Notes under the pieces: generated by a model
Seen by the model: the letters and a program-made list of their open reading frames with translations, nothing else
Database searches by the model: none
What the model was told of the DNA's origin: nothing
Shown here: positions 23,401-34,888 of the stretch, piece after piece
Numbering within the stretch: the stretch's first letter is position 1
How the letters are laid out: each line of letters opens with the position of its first letter
Translations under genes and position numbers: made by a program
Assembly (NCBI RefSeq): GCF_902686445.1
Contig: NC_062218.1
Location: 18,529,515 to 18,593,514 of the forward strand
Origin: Sciurus carolinensis
Taxonomy: Eukaryota > Chordata > Mammalia > Rodentia > Sciuridae
Direction of reading: 5' to 3'
DNA: 64,000 bases

Positions 23401-24016
23401 AGGACTGGAAAATAGAGTCCAGTTGTGTCCTCCTGTTCCCCACTTATTTTAAGAGATTGCATAGTTATTCTCTAGAACAACAAGCAACAAATTGGGAAGA
23501 CTGTGTCAGTTCAAGGCTACTTGGGAGAACTGTCCTGAATAGATGACTCCATAGCCTAAAGTTTACATAGGAGAAGGTCAATAGATATGAGGTTGCAAAG
23601 AACCTAGAAGATGACAAGGATGGATCATTCTTGTTGATGCTGAGAATGACCAAAATACTGAGAAATATGAGAATGTAAAATTCCATAGACAGGAGGCAAA
23701 GTCTCAGATGAAACTGAGGAATTGACTCAGCTTTCTTTGGATTTCAGAAAGGAAGAAGAAGGGGATGAACATAGTTAAATGCACCAGTTCTTCAAGGTTT
23801 CGCTTTTGGGTATCAGTTATTTCTTTGCATGCCTATTCATAAGAGGTTATAGATTAATGGGATAGAAATAAAATTATTTTAAAAAATTGAAAGAAAGAGA
23901 ATATCAACCTCATTTCCTAAACAGAGACACAGTCAACCATGGATGTCTTTGAATGATTCAGAAAACTATAAAACCCAGGATGTAAAGAAAATGCCAGGAC
24001 CAAGTTTCATAGCATA
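23401..24016. other. Unassigned sequence
   Basis: No gene seen. The minus frame 23465-23686 may extend the retroviral relic, but I find no domain in it. Confidence 0.4.
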
Positions 24017-24290
24017 GGAAATGTTCTAATTTTATTTTATTTTGTATTTTTATTTTATTAGTGCATCATAATTATACATAACAGTGGGATTCAATAGGAC
24101 ATATTAATACATACACATAACATGATTTTATAATCCAAGGCTTTCTTTTTCCCTCCCCTCCTCCTTTCCCCTGTCCTGTTTCCTCTGTCCAGTGGTCTCC
24201 ATTATAATTATTCATTTTGCTAGGTGGTGGATTATAGTTACAGAAAAAGTGGAATTCATTTTGATACTTTCTGTTATGCACTTGGCACTT
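24017..24290 (-). mobile_element. L1 3' UTR fragment, antisense (squirrel-type)
   Basis: On the plus strand 'TTTTATTAGTGCATCATAATTATACATAACAGTGGGATTC', followed by 'ACATATTAATACATACACATAACATG' and a pyrimidine-rich 'CCCTCCCCTCCTCC' block, is the reverse of the 3' UTR end of squirrel L1s. The same unit occurs in sense at 54280-54605. It is strongly 5'-truncated and non-coding. Confidence 0.75.
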
Positions 24291-25625
24291 AGCATAATTT
24301 GGTCGGTTTAAGGATATGCTCTAAAATTAAAATGATAACCTCTGGAAACACATGAAAATTGTGAAGATTTATGAGTAGCCAGGTGTGGATGTGCAATAAA
24401 AGTTAAATAGCTCAGAAAAAATATAATATGAATAAAAATATGGAAGAGATGAATACTGGTCAGTGAAAGAAAAAATTGCATATTTACTTGTTTGGTCTAT
24501 AAAAGGGACGTGAGGAAAAACACAAGAAACATCTGGATCATCTGTTCAAGAAGTAATTAGACAGTTGGAGAGAAAACTATTCAGTGCCAAGAAAATAAAT
24601 GCTTTCTCAAAGAACAAAGATGATATTTTAGCAGAGTTGTATTTTAAGTTTACAAATTAGACCAGAAAGATGATCAAGATCAGCTCTCTTAAAATATTTA
24701 TTTTCTCATGAAGCCAGGTGCCCTTTAGCTTTTCAGATAAATCCAACTTTCTATGAGATTGTTTTACCCTAACTGCAACCCAACCCTTCAACAAGGGCAT
24801 TTGCATTTTCGTGGAGAGTTTAATGTAGAAAACTTTTGTTTTAAAGGAAAAGTTACAAGTAAAGGACAAAGAAATGGGGAAGAGAAACTAAAATAATATT
24901 TTAGGCACTGAAGTATTCAGGAATTTAAAAATCAATCAGGTGAGTCAAAAATAGGTAACCAGCTAGCATGATTGAGACAATCACTGAGGAAGAATTGGGT
25001 CAGTATGCCTTCTTTAGCAACTACTTTCCTTTCCTTTCTTTGTTCCTAAGCAACATCATATAATTCCATTGCAGTTAACAAAGGTATGGGGATTTGGCAC
25101 TTTTTAAAATGGTGTATTTGTGTTGTGGAAGTATGACATGTAAGTAACTTGGAAACTGGTATTTCAACACAAGTCATAAACTCCTCTTCATCCATTGTAC
25201 ATTTCCTCTTAGCTCTGACGACTTCCTTAGCATTTTTCAAACTAACTGTTTTTTGTCTGTACTTCCCTTGTTTATTTTTGAGGCTAATGAAATAAATGTT
25301 AGCGGCTAATGGATTAAATTTCAGAATCAATATAAAACACTGGAGAAATTATAAAAGAAAAACTCCTTGTTTTCCCTTTACTGTGACATTTGCTGGTCAA
25401 TAAATACAAATTTTGTTTCTACTCCAGGATTAAATCTGAGAGTTCAAAGAAAATGGCGACAGATCTTGATTTGTCCCTGTGATGGTCTACAGAGCCGGCT
25501 GAGGAGAGTAAACCATGACTATCAACATGAGAGTGTGTTCCCACTACCCAGCTTCTCCAACTCTTCTCACCTCTGACACCTGCACGAGGCGGTACTGCCT
25601 CCAAAGACTGTCAAGAGCATCCTCT
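24291..25625. other. Unassigned sequence, no gene seen
   Basis: The minus frame 25046-25330 (94 codons) has Lys-rich, domain-free content. The GC-richer piece 25440-25620, just before the SINE, is unidentified. Confidence 0.45.
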
Positions 25626-25735
25626 TGCCAGGCATGGTGGTGCACACCAGTAATCCCAGTGACTCCAGGTCGGGGATGCTGCTCAATGGTTGAGTGCCAC
25701 TGATCCCGAATACCAAAACCAAACAAACCAAAACA
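25626..25735 (+). repeat. Internally deleted Alu-ID SINE
   Basis: The start 'GCCAGGCATGGTGGTGCACACCAGTAATCCCAGTGACTC' jumps directly to the ID-like half 'GGTCGGGGATGCTGCTCAATGGTTGAGTG'. Roughly 100 bases of the usual middle are lost. The tail is (CCAAA)n-like. Overlapping frames at 25515-25758 on both strands are artefacts. Confidence 0.88.
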
Positions 25736-26740
25736 CATCCATCAGCCTCTATTTCCAACCTAAGCTTAATGTATGATACTCCAAATTAAGGAAGTGACTA
25801 CATAATCTTTTTCTCTGTCTCCCCCACCACCACTAGACAATTGACAGGGAAGAAGAACATACCTCCCCGAAATTAAAAAGAATCAACTAATCTGAAGCAA
25901 CACACTTATTTTTCAAAGGCTCAAGATACCAAAGAACAAAACAACAGGAAGTTATTTTGCTATTGAAGGTTTTCCAGTATGCAATTTTCAACATGTCCAC
26001 TTTCTCTGAAACAAAGATAGGTAAACAGTATCTAACCACACATGCTTATACTCTAGCCAATATTTCTTACTATGGTGGTTCTCAGTCTATAATGTGAGAG
26101 GACTTTGATTTTGAGTGCCCTGGGGATATTATATAAATACTTATTTACTAGCAGATTATACATGTTTAGAGAAATATAATTAAAAATAATGTCTCCTGCC
26201 AACCATCAAAAGCTCTCCATGAAAGTGAAAGATTAAAAAAAAAATTAAATAAACCTTAAGTGAAAATGTACTATATATAACAGGTTATCTTTTAAGCAAG
26301 CAGCTGCCTGCATCTTAAGACAGGCCATAACCAATCTTTAAGCAGAGGAACTGGCAGCACTACTTATCACATACAGTTCATTCAAATCCTCTTGATAATT
26401 GGGATATCCCAACCTATCTTAATACACTTAATCCAAAGAAACATTGAACACCTCACATCTCTACTTTAGAAAACAGTTTTGCAATTTGAAAAAGGAAGAA
26501 GATTAAGTTCCTCTCCTCCCAAAGAAACTGGGAAATAGGAGTCTTATCTCCCTGGATATTTCTATCCTAAAGAGATGGTTTCCAAGAGGTATAAAATTGG
26601 TAAGTGTCTTATTTAGACTTTGTAAAAGCTTACATGTATTTCAAAGAGACAGAATAAACAACAAATTTTATTTTAATATATGTTTTTCAGAAAACATTCA
26701 AAATCTTTACCCATTAAATAAAACAATTTTCTGAAAGTTA
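25736..26740. other. Unassigned AT-rich sequence
   Basis: The non-repetitive block 26285-26410 ('AAGCAAGCAGCTGCCTGCATC', 'AGGAACTGGCAGCACTACTTATCAC') looks like conserved-element DNA. No gene is visible. Confidence 0.4.
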
Positions 26741-26744
26741 CATT

Positions 26745-27000
26745 TTTCTTTATTATTTTATTTTAGTTGATAGGTAAAAATTACATATGTTTATGGTATA
26801 CAATGAATGAACAAATCAAGCTATTCAACGTCTGCATTACTTCACATACTTTATCATTTATGATGAGAACATCTACTTTCTTAGAAACTTACAAGTATAC
26901 AATATATTATTATTAACTGTAATCGCCATGATGTACTTTAGACTTCTTGAAATTATTTGTCCCATCTAACTGGAATTTGGGGTTAATGCTCAGTATCTTA
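26745..27000 (-). mobile_element. Old L1 (L1M-type) 3' UTR, inverted part of a twin-primed insertion
   Basis: On the plus strand 'AAAATTACATATGTTTATGGTATACAA', 'CACATACTTTATCATTTATGATGAGAAC', 'AAGTATACAATATATTATTATTAACTGTAATCGCCATG' and 'CCCATCTAACTGGAATTT' are the reverse complement of the old L1MB-type 3' UTR. The next segment (27003 on) is L1 on the opposite strand. Confidence 0.8.
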
Positions 27001-27002
27001 TA

Positions 27003-27190
27003 TCAACACGGAAATGCTAATCAAAACTACCATATACCTATTAGATAGGCGAATGTGTCAAGACAAGAGAGATCAAGTATTGGCAAGAATGTGAAGAACC
27101 CCTGGGGTGGGAATACAAATGATATCACATCCATTACAGAAAAAGTATGAAAGTTTCCTCAGAAGTTCATTTTGTCTATCAAGCCCATCC
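27003..27190 (+). mobile_element. Old L1 ORF2 3' segment, sense part of the same insertion
   Basis: 'ACACGGAAATGCTAATCAAAACTACCATATACC', 'CAAGTATTGGCAAGAATGTG', 'GGTGGGAATACAAATG' and 'GAAAGTTTCCTCA' follow the late ORF2 L1 sequence in sense. It abuts the antisense 3' UTR directly, giving the head-to-head arrangement of 5' inversion. All frames are broken. Confidence 0.8.
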
Positions 27191-30140
27191 TCACTGGCTC
27201 ATGTAGCTGCCAAAGTGGATTAAGCAATGACCTTTCATAGCAGAGGCACTTAGCAATGTGCTGTGTGCAAAGTAAGATTCACTACACAAGAAAACCTTTG
27301 CACCTTCATAGACATCTTTGGGCTTTCAACTGCAGGCCTCCTGTCTCACCCCTGGAGACCATTCCACTCAATTCCACCATAGCTTAAATATTAGGGAAGT
27401 TTTCACCACCAGAAGAATCCCTCAGTGAGGTGCAAAAGCTGAAGAACAAATATTTTAAATTTCATCTTTCAGGTGGACAACGTAGAGCCGCATATGACAT
27501 GCTAGGAAAAGAAATACTTTGAGGTCCTCAGTGTAGATGAACTTCCTATTAAAATAACTTTTTAAAAGACAGGTTACAGAGATCCATCACCTAACATCAG
27601 AGTGACAGAAACATTACTGGGAAGAGTTTTGATAAAAACCAACAAACAAAAATAAATGACTCATAGGATCAAATCATGCAATCTAGAGTTCCACCTGCCT
27701 ACAAAGTTTCATGTAAGGAAATGTATTCAGATTAAAGTGTTGGAGAGAACCAGAAAGTGAATGAGGGGAGTGGAGCTGGTTAAAGGGAAAAATTACCATT
27801 TACACTAGACAGTCCTTGTACACAGGGTTATGGATCAGTTATTTCTTGAACATTTTCCATTCCTATGTATCTCTCTGGAGTATATAAAATTTAGTTACTC
27901 ATCAAAATATAGGCGGTGATATCTTTCTTCTTTTCTTTTTAAAGTCATCTCCTAGAGTTTCCTGATTTTTGAAACATCTAGTCCTCAAATCAGTTATCAT
28001 TTCCCTCAAAACACGCTTAAATATAAAATTAAATATAAAATAAAGGAAAAGAATGAATTTTTGTATTTATTATGCTTTTCTGCCATACAAATTCAGAAAC
28101 TTGAGAAAAAAAGTTTGTCATCAAGCCACACTGTCTTGATTCAGAAAACTGATCATTCTCATTAACCTCATGCTAAGTTCAGGATTTAACACAGTAATCG
28201 CCCCCAACACCCTTAAAGATGGCTTAGTGATTATGTTTGTATGAAATTAGATTAGCTTTCTCAAGGTCATATTTTAAATCTTCATCTTGTGTATTTATAC
28301 TAGATTCTAAAGGTCAAATAAAATTTTTTTATTTGTATTTATTTATTTTTGAAAAAGTGTTTCGATTTGTTAGCAAAAGTTCATTTTGGCATCTGCATCC
28401 ACCACCAGAGCCATGGAACAGCAGAGACCTTTCACTGTCCTCCTGGTGACGGCCCTGCATATATTAACTAGAAAGCAGTATTTCAGCCAAAGCTCCCAGA
28501 TTAACTTTTCCCTACTTCGGAGCTGTGACCTTTGGATGATGAATGTGTCACTAACACAAATATTTTACTAGCTTTTAAAAGAATTGTCTTTGTCAAAGCT
28601 TGGGAACAGGGATTGTTTTCATGCAATATCTAAAATAGATTTATAATATTAAAATATGATGAATGAGAATGGTGAAAAATAATAAATTCTAATGTGACTG
28701 AGCTCTCAATAACTTAGAAACTCACACTTATCAGAGAACCACAACTGAAAAGTTTAAATCTCCATAAATCAGAGGTTTAATATCTTACACTCAGCAGAAT
28801 CACATGAGAAACTTAACCCTAGATTATTAGATTCTGCAATCAAATATTCTAGGAGCATAATCAAGAATGTATACATTCAACATCTTCTCCCACATGGCTC
28901 TACCGGGAAATCGGCAAGTGGTTTCGTGTTGGGTCTCTGCATTTAAACTTCTTACACCCTTTCACGACCTCGTCACCCCTTAATCTTGACAAGTTCCTTT
29001 AATGATAAGCATTAATTTCCGTATCTATTTAATATGGGAAATAACTGAATCCAACTTAAAGGATGGAACAGTTAATAATACACACAAAAATGCACATAGC
29101 TGAACTTCAAAAATGTTAGTGTCATGTGTTTGCTGACAGTAAAATGAACATAAAACAAACTTGTCCTTTGAAAACATACTGTGTATGAGCAATGTGGTTC
29201 CAAGTTGATATTTTCTAAATATTAAGTAGGTTTCTTAAAGTATTTGTGGAGATTTACATGCAGAGATCACAAAAAGAACACAATGACCTTGTGACAATAT
29301 GTCAGTTGTCATATGTCATAATATGTTATGTGACTCATGGAAACCTATGGAGGAAAACTTGCACAGTCTAGAAAACAGGCTGAGTTGAATTTACTTTTTC
29401 TTCATAAATTGAGAGTTTAAAACATACTTTCACCCATCAATTCACTCTTTATTTCCTGACATTGGACAATACTCATAACTCATTACCTAAGAAATAGGGA
29501 AAGTGAAACTTGTACAGGGCTTACCATTCCCATGTTTTCATGGCATGCTGGGAGAGGACATTTTTATGATAAAAATCCACATTAAACCACTGGCATTGTT
29601 TATCTGAGGCCCCGTGATTCATATTATTTGGACCGTCTGAGAAGACATTTAAACACAATAAAAAGTCCAAAAAGGGAAAATGTCTACAAGATTCTTTCTA
29701 ACAAAGAAAAACTTAGCAGCTGCAAAGCTCTTGTTCTGGGTGCTTTAGACCTCCTAAACTACTAAACAACAAAGCAAAAGAGCCAGGGGCTTTCTTTTAT
29801 GAAATTATATCCCAATTTGTAGAGCACAGGCCAAGATCTAGCAATGGGATAAAGCCCAGGGGCTTCAAACTCTGTAATAAGCCAAAGCCTTCAGAAGAGA
29901 AGTAGAATAGAGGGTAGGGTTATCTTCTTATCTAATGTTGTTTAATAATAAATTTCTAATGCTTCCTCTTACATGGAATGTATATTACATCAACTTTGAT
30001 GTATACTTGAAGTAAATTATTTAATACATTAGGTGTCATATCATCTGATAATCTTGAGAAAACTTTAGTCCATGAGGCTACATGTCTTAACAAAAAAGAG
30101 TGGTTTGAACAGTTCCCAGAGTTATGGGCATTAAGTTACT
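27191..30140. other. About 3 kb of mostly unique sequence, no gene seen
   Basis: The block 28380-28560 is GC-richer ('CATCCACCACCAGAGCCATGG', 'TTCGGAGCTGTGACC') and non-repetitive, but two overlapping frames (28237-28449, 28386-28571) show no domain. The rest is AT-rich and featureless. Confidence 0.45.
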
Positions 30141-30640
30141 AAGAACAAAAAATTACTGAAACTCAGGGCTGATGACTGTTTTAGGTCCAATATAAGTCCT
30201 GTGCTGTGTCATGAACAAAGTGACATTATCCTTGGATCCATGACTACAGTTTTTGAGGAGTGGATTCTGAGAGCCCTTGGAGGAACTGCAGGATAATGAC
30301 CTGGTGGAAAAGCTGGCAAAGGTAAGCAATATTTCCTGAAGTGCCACCTGAGATGGATAGGCGGTACCAATGGAATACTCCACCAGTAAAATTTCAGGAT
30401 TGGAGCATTCTCAGAAATATCCAGTTTCTAGTTAGAGTGCACTGCAAAATCTGTTTCATCTACCTGAACTTTTACATGCACCCAATCAGAAGAGGCTGTT
30501 GGTGATCTCCGTATGTCTCTGGCACATTGAGCCTCCAGGAACTCAAGTTGGTACTGTTGACCATTTTTAGATGTTAGACGAGTTCAAAGACACAGACTTT
30601 TGAGTTCTTATTGAAAAGATTATAGTACAAGCATTGCCAT
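30141..30640. other. Unidentified block, perhaps an old retroviral internal fragment
   Basis: The composition is more balanced than its surroundings, with a 76-codon minus frame at 30153-30383. Phrases such as 'GGTCCAATATAAGTCCTGTGCTGTG' and 'GTCTCTGGCACATTGAGCCTCC' suggest decayed coding DNA, possibly internal ERVL/MaLR. I could not identify a protein. Confidence 0.25.
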
Positions 30641-30734
30641 ATATAAAGTTGAAAGCAGGATACACTTATCTTTGAAGTCTCCTTGAAAGGTGAAGTTAAT
30701 GGTGATAATGGGAAAACCAGTAACAATTATCACC

Positions 30735-30940
30735 AACAAGGAAATAGCATAGCACAGCACCTAAGTTTCCTAACCTTTGCCATAGCTTTGCTATATAACA
30801 AGTTATTTAGCTTTGCTTGTCCCCTGTTTATAGGTCATTTCAGAAGGTTGTTTTTATTTAAGAATAAATGACATAATATATTTAAAGTCCTTAGCCTGTG
30901 ACTGGTACTGTATAAACACTGTGGAAATGTTGACTATTAA
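30735..30940 (+). repeat. MIR-like ancient SINE
   Basis: It has 'CAAGTTATTTAGCTTTGC', 'AGTCCTTAGCCTGTGACTGGTACTG' and 'TAAACACTGTGGAAATGTTGACTATT', in the MIR order (CAAGTTACTTAACCTCT ... GCCTGGCACATAGTAAACACTCAATAAATG). Confidence 0.65.
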
Positions 30941-31038
30941 TATGGATTTGAGATTCAGAGGTAGAATGTAAGGTAGAGGATATCTAGTGTTGTTATGAAG
31001 GAGGATAAAGTGCCCTAGCAAACCACAGACCATTTTGG

Positions 31039-31230
31039 TCGAGGATTGTGACACATACTTATAATTCCAGTGAGTATGGAGGCTGAGGGAGGAAGATGGC
31101 AAGTTTAAGCCAGCCTCAGTAACTTAGTGAGACTCTAAGCAACTCGCAAGACCCTGTGTCAATAATAAATAAATAAAAAGGTCTGGGGATGTAATTCAAT
31201 GGTAAAGCATCCCTGGTTTCAATCCCCCGT
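31039..31230 (+). repeat. Dimeric Alu-ID type SINE, older copy
   Basis: It has 'ACACATACTTATAATTCCAGTGAG', 'GAGGCTGAGGGAGGAAGATGGC', 'AGCCAGCCTCAGTAACTTAG', then 'GGTCTGGGGATGTAATTCAATGG' and 'CCCTGGTTTCAATCCCC'. A (AATA)n joint separates the halves. Confidence 0.9.
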
Positions 31231-31955
31231 ATATGTATAATCCATTATGTGTAGAATATTCCTCTTTACATTTATTATTGACACTCATCTGGATGTCCAG
31301 AACCACATCTTCAATTTCAGAGATTCACTCATGTCAACTGAGCCCTTTGTTGAAGGCGGAGTTTTAATGAGGAAAACTGGATGAAGAAAGGCCAGACCTC
31401 AGGCATCAAGTTATCACTCTTACTAGGCAGTCAATGCTTGCCAATATCTGTCAGAGGGACCTTTTTACTGAATGAATGTAGAAAGCAAATTCATTTATCA
31501 TTCATGCAATTTTTAAAGCCTGCTCATGTGTATTTATCAATTAAATATGAAGTGATTTCAATCTATAGGAATTTACAGAAAACTGAATCATAAGCTCTTA
31601 ATTTCCAGAACAAATCCTTGTGCTCTTCCATAATTAATTTTGATAGCCTATCAATTAAATTGAGTGGACACCATTAGTGGTCCCCCATAGCAATTCTCCA
31701 ATTCTATCCTCCTCTCTTCCTAGGTGAGGTAACTGCTCTCTAAACATGTTGTTTACCATCTCCATAATGTCCCTTTTGGCCACATATTATTATATCTAAA
31801 AATAGATATCATTTCTTTTAATTTTCTTGACCTTTATAGAATAGATTTTAAGTATGCTGCCTCAAAGAGGAACCCCAATGATTCTTGCCTGCTCACACTT
31901 TTGCTCTTGAATGGTATCATCCATTACTGAATCAGAGCAGGGCCACATAATCAGT
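31231..31955. other. Unassigned sequence, no gene seen
   Basis: The plus frame 31381-31593 shows no domain. No repeat is assigned. Confidence 0.45.
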
Positions 31956-32370
31956 TGACATAAAACTGTGTGTGACTTCCCTGGTTATAAAGGCACTGAA
32001 GTTTGTACCCTGGTATCCTGATCTTTCCCTTTTGATGAGCCTGCTGTTATGATCTGATGACACAGAAATAGCCATTTGGATCACATGAGGAGGAACTGAG
32101 GCCTCCATCAACAAAAAGTACCACGTTGCTAGCCTGTGAGTGAGCCTCCTTGACAGAAGTTCCATCTTTTAAATTCAATAGATCATAGTACCTTAAGCAA
32201 CACCTGACTGCAATCTTATTCAGACCCGGAACCAGGTTTTAGCTGTGAAGAACACAGCTAAGACACTCTCATGTGTTTCTGACCTACAGAAACTATGAGA
32301 AATAATCAAAGCAGAATGTTATTTTAAGATAGTAAATTTGAGAGTAATTTGTTATAAAATAAAATAGATC
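31956..32370 (+). mobile_element. MLT1B-like (MaLR) LTR, middle and 3' part
   Basis: In order: 'GAGGAACTGAGGCCTCC', 'CAACAAAAAGTACCACGTTGCTAGCCTGTGAGTGAGCC', 'CTTGACAGAAGTTCC', 'AGCAACACCTGACTGCAATC', 'CAGACCCGGAACCAG', 'CTGACCTACAGAAACTATGAGA' and 'GAGTAATTTGTTAT'. This is the MLT1B-type LTR order. It is a decayed solo copy. The minus frame at 31932-32165 is a shadow. Confidence 0.8.
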
Positions 32371-32499
32371 ATATTGTATATATGTCCTACACTAAATTTA
32401 TTTGTTTTACTTAATATTTCTCTTTTTTAGGTTTATTTTGATTGATACATGTAGCTCTATATCATCACTTTTAACTGTTTTATCATATTAGAGCCCATC

Positions 32500-32925
32500 T
32501 GTTTTCGTCAGCTCTTTTGCTACTGTGACTAAAAGATCTGACCACAACAATTTTAAAGGAGGAAAAGTTTATTTGAGTGTTCAGGGTTAGTCCACAGAAA
32601 GGTGGCTCCATTCCTCAGGGTTTCAGGTGAGACTAAACATCGTGGTGAGAGAGCGTGGCAGAGGGAAGGTGCTTGCATCAGGAAGCAGATAGAGAGAGAG
32701 CCTCCACGCTCCAGATCTAAAATATATACCCCATACCTACACCTCCAATTAACCACTTTCTCCAGTCACACCCCAAATTGCTCCAGTTACCACTCAGTTA
32801 ATCCTATCAGGGATTAATTCACTGATTAGGTTAAAATTCTGGCAACCCAAACGTTTTTCCTCTGAACTTTCTTGCATTTTCTCACATGTGAGTTTTGGGG
32901 TACACCTCACATTCAAACCATAACA
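32500..32925 (-). mobile_element. MaLR LTR, antisense, full-length
   Basis: On the minus strand it begins TGTTATGGTTTGAATGTGAGG and ends with TGACGAAAACA. Between them lie 'CCCAAAACTCACATGTGAG', 'CTGATAGGATTAACTGAGTGG', 'GCTTCCTGATGCAAGCACC', 'AAATAAACTTTTCCTCC' and 'GGTCAGATCTTTTAGTCACAG'. At 426 bp it is a complete solo LTR and relatively young. An L1 insertion follows immediately. Frames 32553-32756 (minus) and 32602-32817 (plus) are inside it. Confidence 0.88.
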
Positions 32926-33343
32926 ACACCATAATTTTTTTTAAAATTCATTTTTATTGTAAACAAATGGGATACATCTTGTTTCTCGTTACATGAAGTA
33001 GAGGCATACCATTTGTGTAATCATACATTTACCTTGGGTAATGGTTTTTGATTCATTCTGTTATTTTTTTCTTCCCCCACTCCTCCCACCCCTCTTTTCC
33101 CTATATACAGTCCCTCCTTCCTCCATTCTTGCCCCCCTCCAACCCCCCATTATGTGTCATCATCCACTTATCAGCGAGATCATTCGTCCTTTGGTTTTTT
33201 GAGATTGACTTATCTCACTTAGCATTATATTCTACAGTTTCATCCATTTGCCTGCAAATGTTATAATTTTATTATTTTTTATGGTTGAGTAATACTCCAT
33301 TGTATATATATATACCACAGTTTCTTTATCCATTCATCAATTG
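32924..33343 (-). mobile_element. L1 3' end, inverted half of a twin-primed insertion
   Basis: On the plus strand 'TTTTTATTGTAAACAAATGGGATACATC', 'AGCATTATATTCTACAGTTTCATCC' and 'GGTTGAGTAATACTCCATTGTATATATATATACCACAG' are the reverse complement of the end of ORF2 and 3' UTR of a rodent L1. The T-run at 32935-32942 is the poly(A) tail. The frame at 33048-33266 is a shadow. Continues in opposite orientation at 33343. Confidence 0.9.
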
Positions 33344-33720
33344 CTGGGAAAACTGGAAATCCATATGCAACAGAATGAAACTAAACCCCTATCTCTCGCC
33401 CTGCACAAAAATCAACTCAAAATGGATCAAAGACCTTGGAATCAGACCAGAGACCCTGCATCTTATAGAAGAAAAAGTAGGTACAAATCTTCAACATGTC
33501 GGCTTAGGATCACTTAACAGGACTCCCATAGCACAAGAAATAAAAGCAAAAATCAATAACTGGGATAGATTCAAACTAAATAGCTTTCTCTCAGTAAAGG
33601 AAACTATCAGCAATGTGAAGAGAGAACCTACAGAGTGAGAGAAAATCTTTGCCACTCATACTTCAGATAGAGCACTAATTTCCAGAATATAAAAAGAACT
33701 CAAAAAACTCTACACAACAC
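33343..33720 (+). pseudogene. L1 ORF2 C-terminal fragment, sense half of the same insertion
   Basis: An open stretch of about 95 codons, inside the frame 33285-33638, gives late L1 ORF2 protein: 'NWENWKSICNRMKLNPYLSP', 'INSKWIKDLGIRPETLH' and 'INNWDRFKLNSFLSVKETI'. ORF2 homology continues in DNA to about 33720 ('TCCAGAATATAAAAAGAACTCAAAAAACTC'). It lies head-to-head with the 3' end at 32924-33343. The RT catalytic core is not included, so it is inert. Confidence 0.93.
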
Positions 33721-33728
33721 CAAAATTT

Positions 33729-34800
33729 CTTTGTGCATTATTTTTAAGTACAGAGGAGCAAGAGTTCCTTTCCATTTTCACTGTTAGAGTATATGCCCCC
33801 ATAAAACTCTCGAAATCTTTTTCTATAGCAAATGTCCAGGATTGTATATAATTTATTGGGTTACTGGTGGAAATTATGGAACACAAGTTCATGTATCTTG
33901 AAATTAATATTTCCAAGGCACTCTCCAAAATAAAATCCCCAAAACAAGTGGTTAATATTTCCATACATACATACTCCCACTAATGATTGGTGATATTAGA
34001 CTAGTTTTTTCTAAACTGATATTCTTTGCACTATTCTCTAAGATATTATTGGTAATTAATAAGTTTAAATGTTCTGATTTATGATGGTAAAGCAGTATAA
34101 AATATCAAACATTTCCCTTAAAATTTCCAGTTAGTATCCTACCTCTCATTACCTCAAAAGGGGAAAATTGTAAGTCTTTGTCATAGTGACAACACTAGTC
34201 ACGTCCCTAATGCAACCACACATTGAATTCAGCATCCTCTGGCATCGTAAAACATTACAAACATGTACACTGGTTACCTAGAGGTGTCTATGAATGCAGC
34301 ATCTGTGACAAAGTTGTCTTTTGTGGGCATATGATGAATTTTTCCTATATTTGCATATATCCCATGTTCTATCAGGAGTGTGGCAGAAGCCTCTTATCAT
34401 CTGATGATCTCAAGACAATCTAAGGAACAAAAGCTAAAACTAGGAAGGTTTTATTCACATTTCGATTCCGATGCAATTTTAAGGAAACTGATACAATGCA
34501 AAAGAGCTAGAATGGTCTGATTGCTATAAATTTCTTAAACAATATTAACACCCATTTAAAAAAAAAAAAACTATCACTGGAGACAAACTGCTGGAGATAA
34601 AGGTGTCAATGGAGAAAGGAAATTTCAGATGAAAGTATGGAAAGAGAAATGTGCTGCCACAAATCCCTAATGTCACTGTGTTAGGGAAAGTGTTGGGATC
34701 AGCTGTCTGCTGCTTAATATCTCATAAAATAAATTTGAAACAAAAATCAGTAAGCTAGATATGTAAGAAAATGTGCAATGTAAAATCTATAAACTATGGT
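33729..34800. other. Unassigned AT-rich sequence
   Basis: No gene seen. The frames 33710-33964 (minus) and 34223-34423 (plus) have no domain. The latter has a 'C-S-I-C' pair but no zinc-finger continuation. Confidence 0.45.
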
Positions 34801-34805
34801 AATGT

Positions 34806-34888
34806 AAGGACAGAGGACATAGCTCTGTGGTAAAATATGTGCGTAGCATTGCAAGGCCCTAGGTTCATCCCCAGTACCACATAAAAAC
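34806..34888 (+). repeat. ID-like SINE monomer
   Basis: 'GGACAGAGGACATAGCTCTGTGGTAAAATATGTGCGTAGC' followed by 'GCAAGGCCCTAGGTTCATCCCCAGTACCAC' is the tRNA-Ala-related ID unit with degenerate A and B boxes and an A-rich tail. It is not a functional tRNA. Confidence 0.85.

Noticed and set aside
33285..33638. 117-codon plus frame as an independent gene
   Set aside because: Its first part reads through inverted L1 3' sequence and the rest is L1 ORF2 C-terminus; it is a transposon relic.
34223..34423. Frame with Cys/His residues considered as a zinc finger
   Set aside because: Only one Cys pair and no correctly spaced His pair; the stretch is short and isolated.
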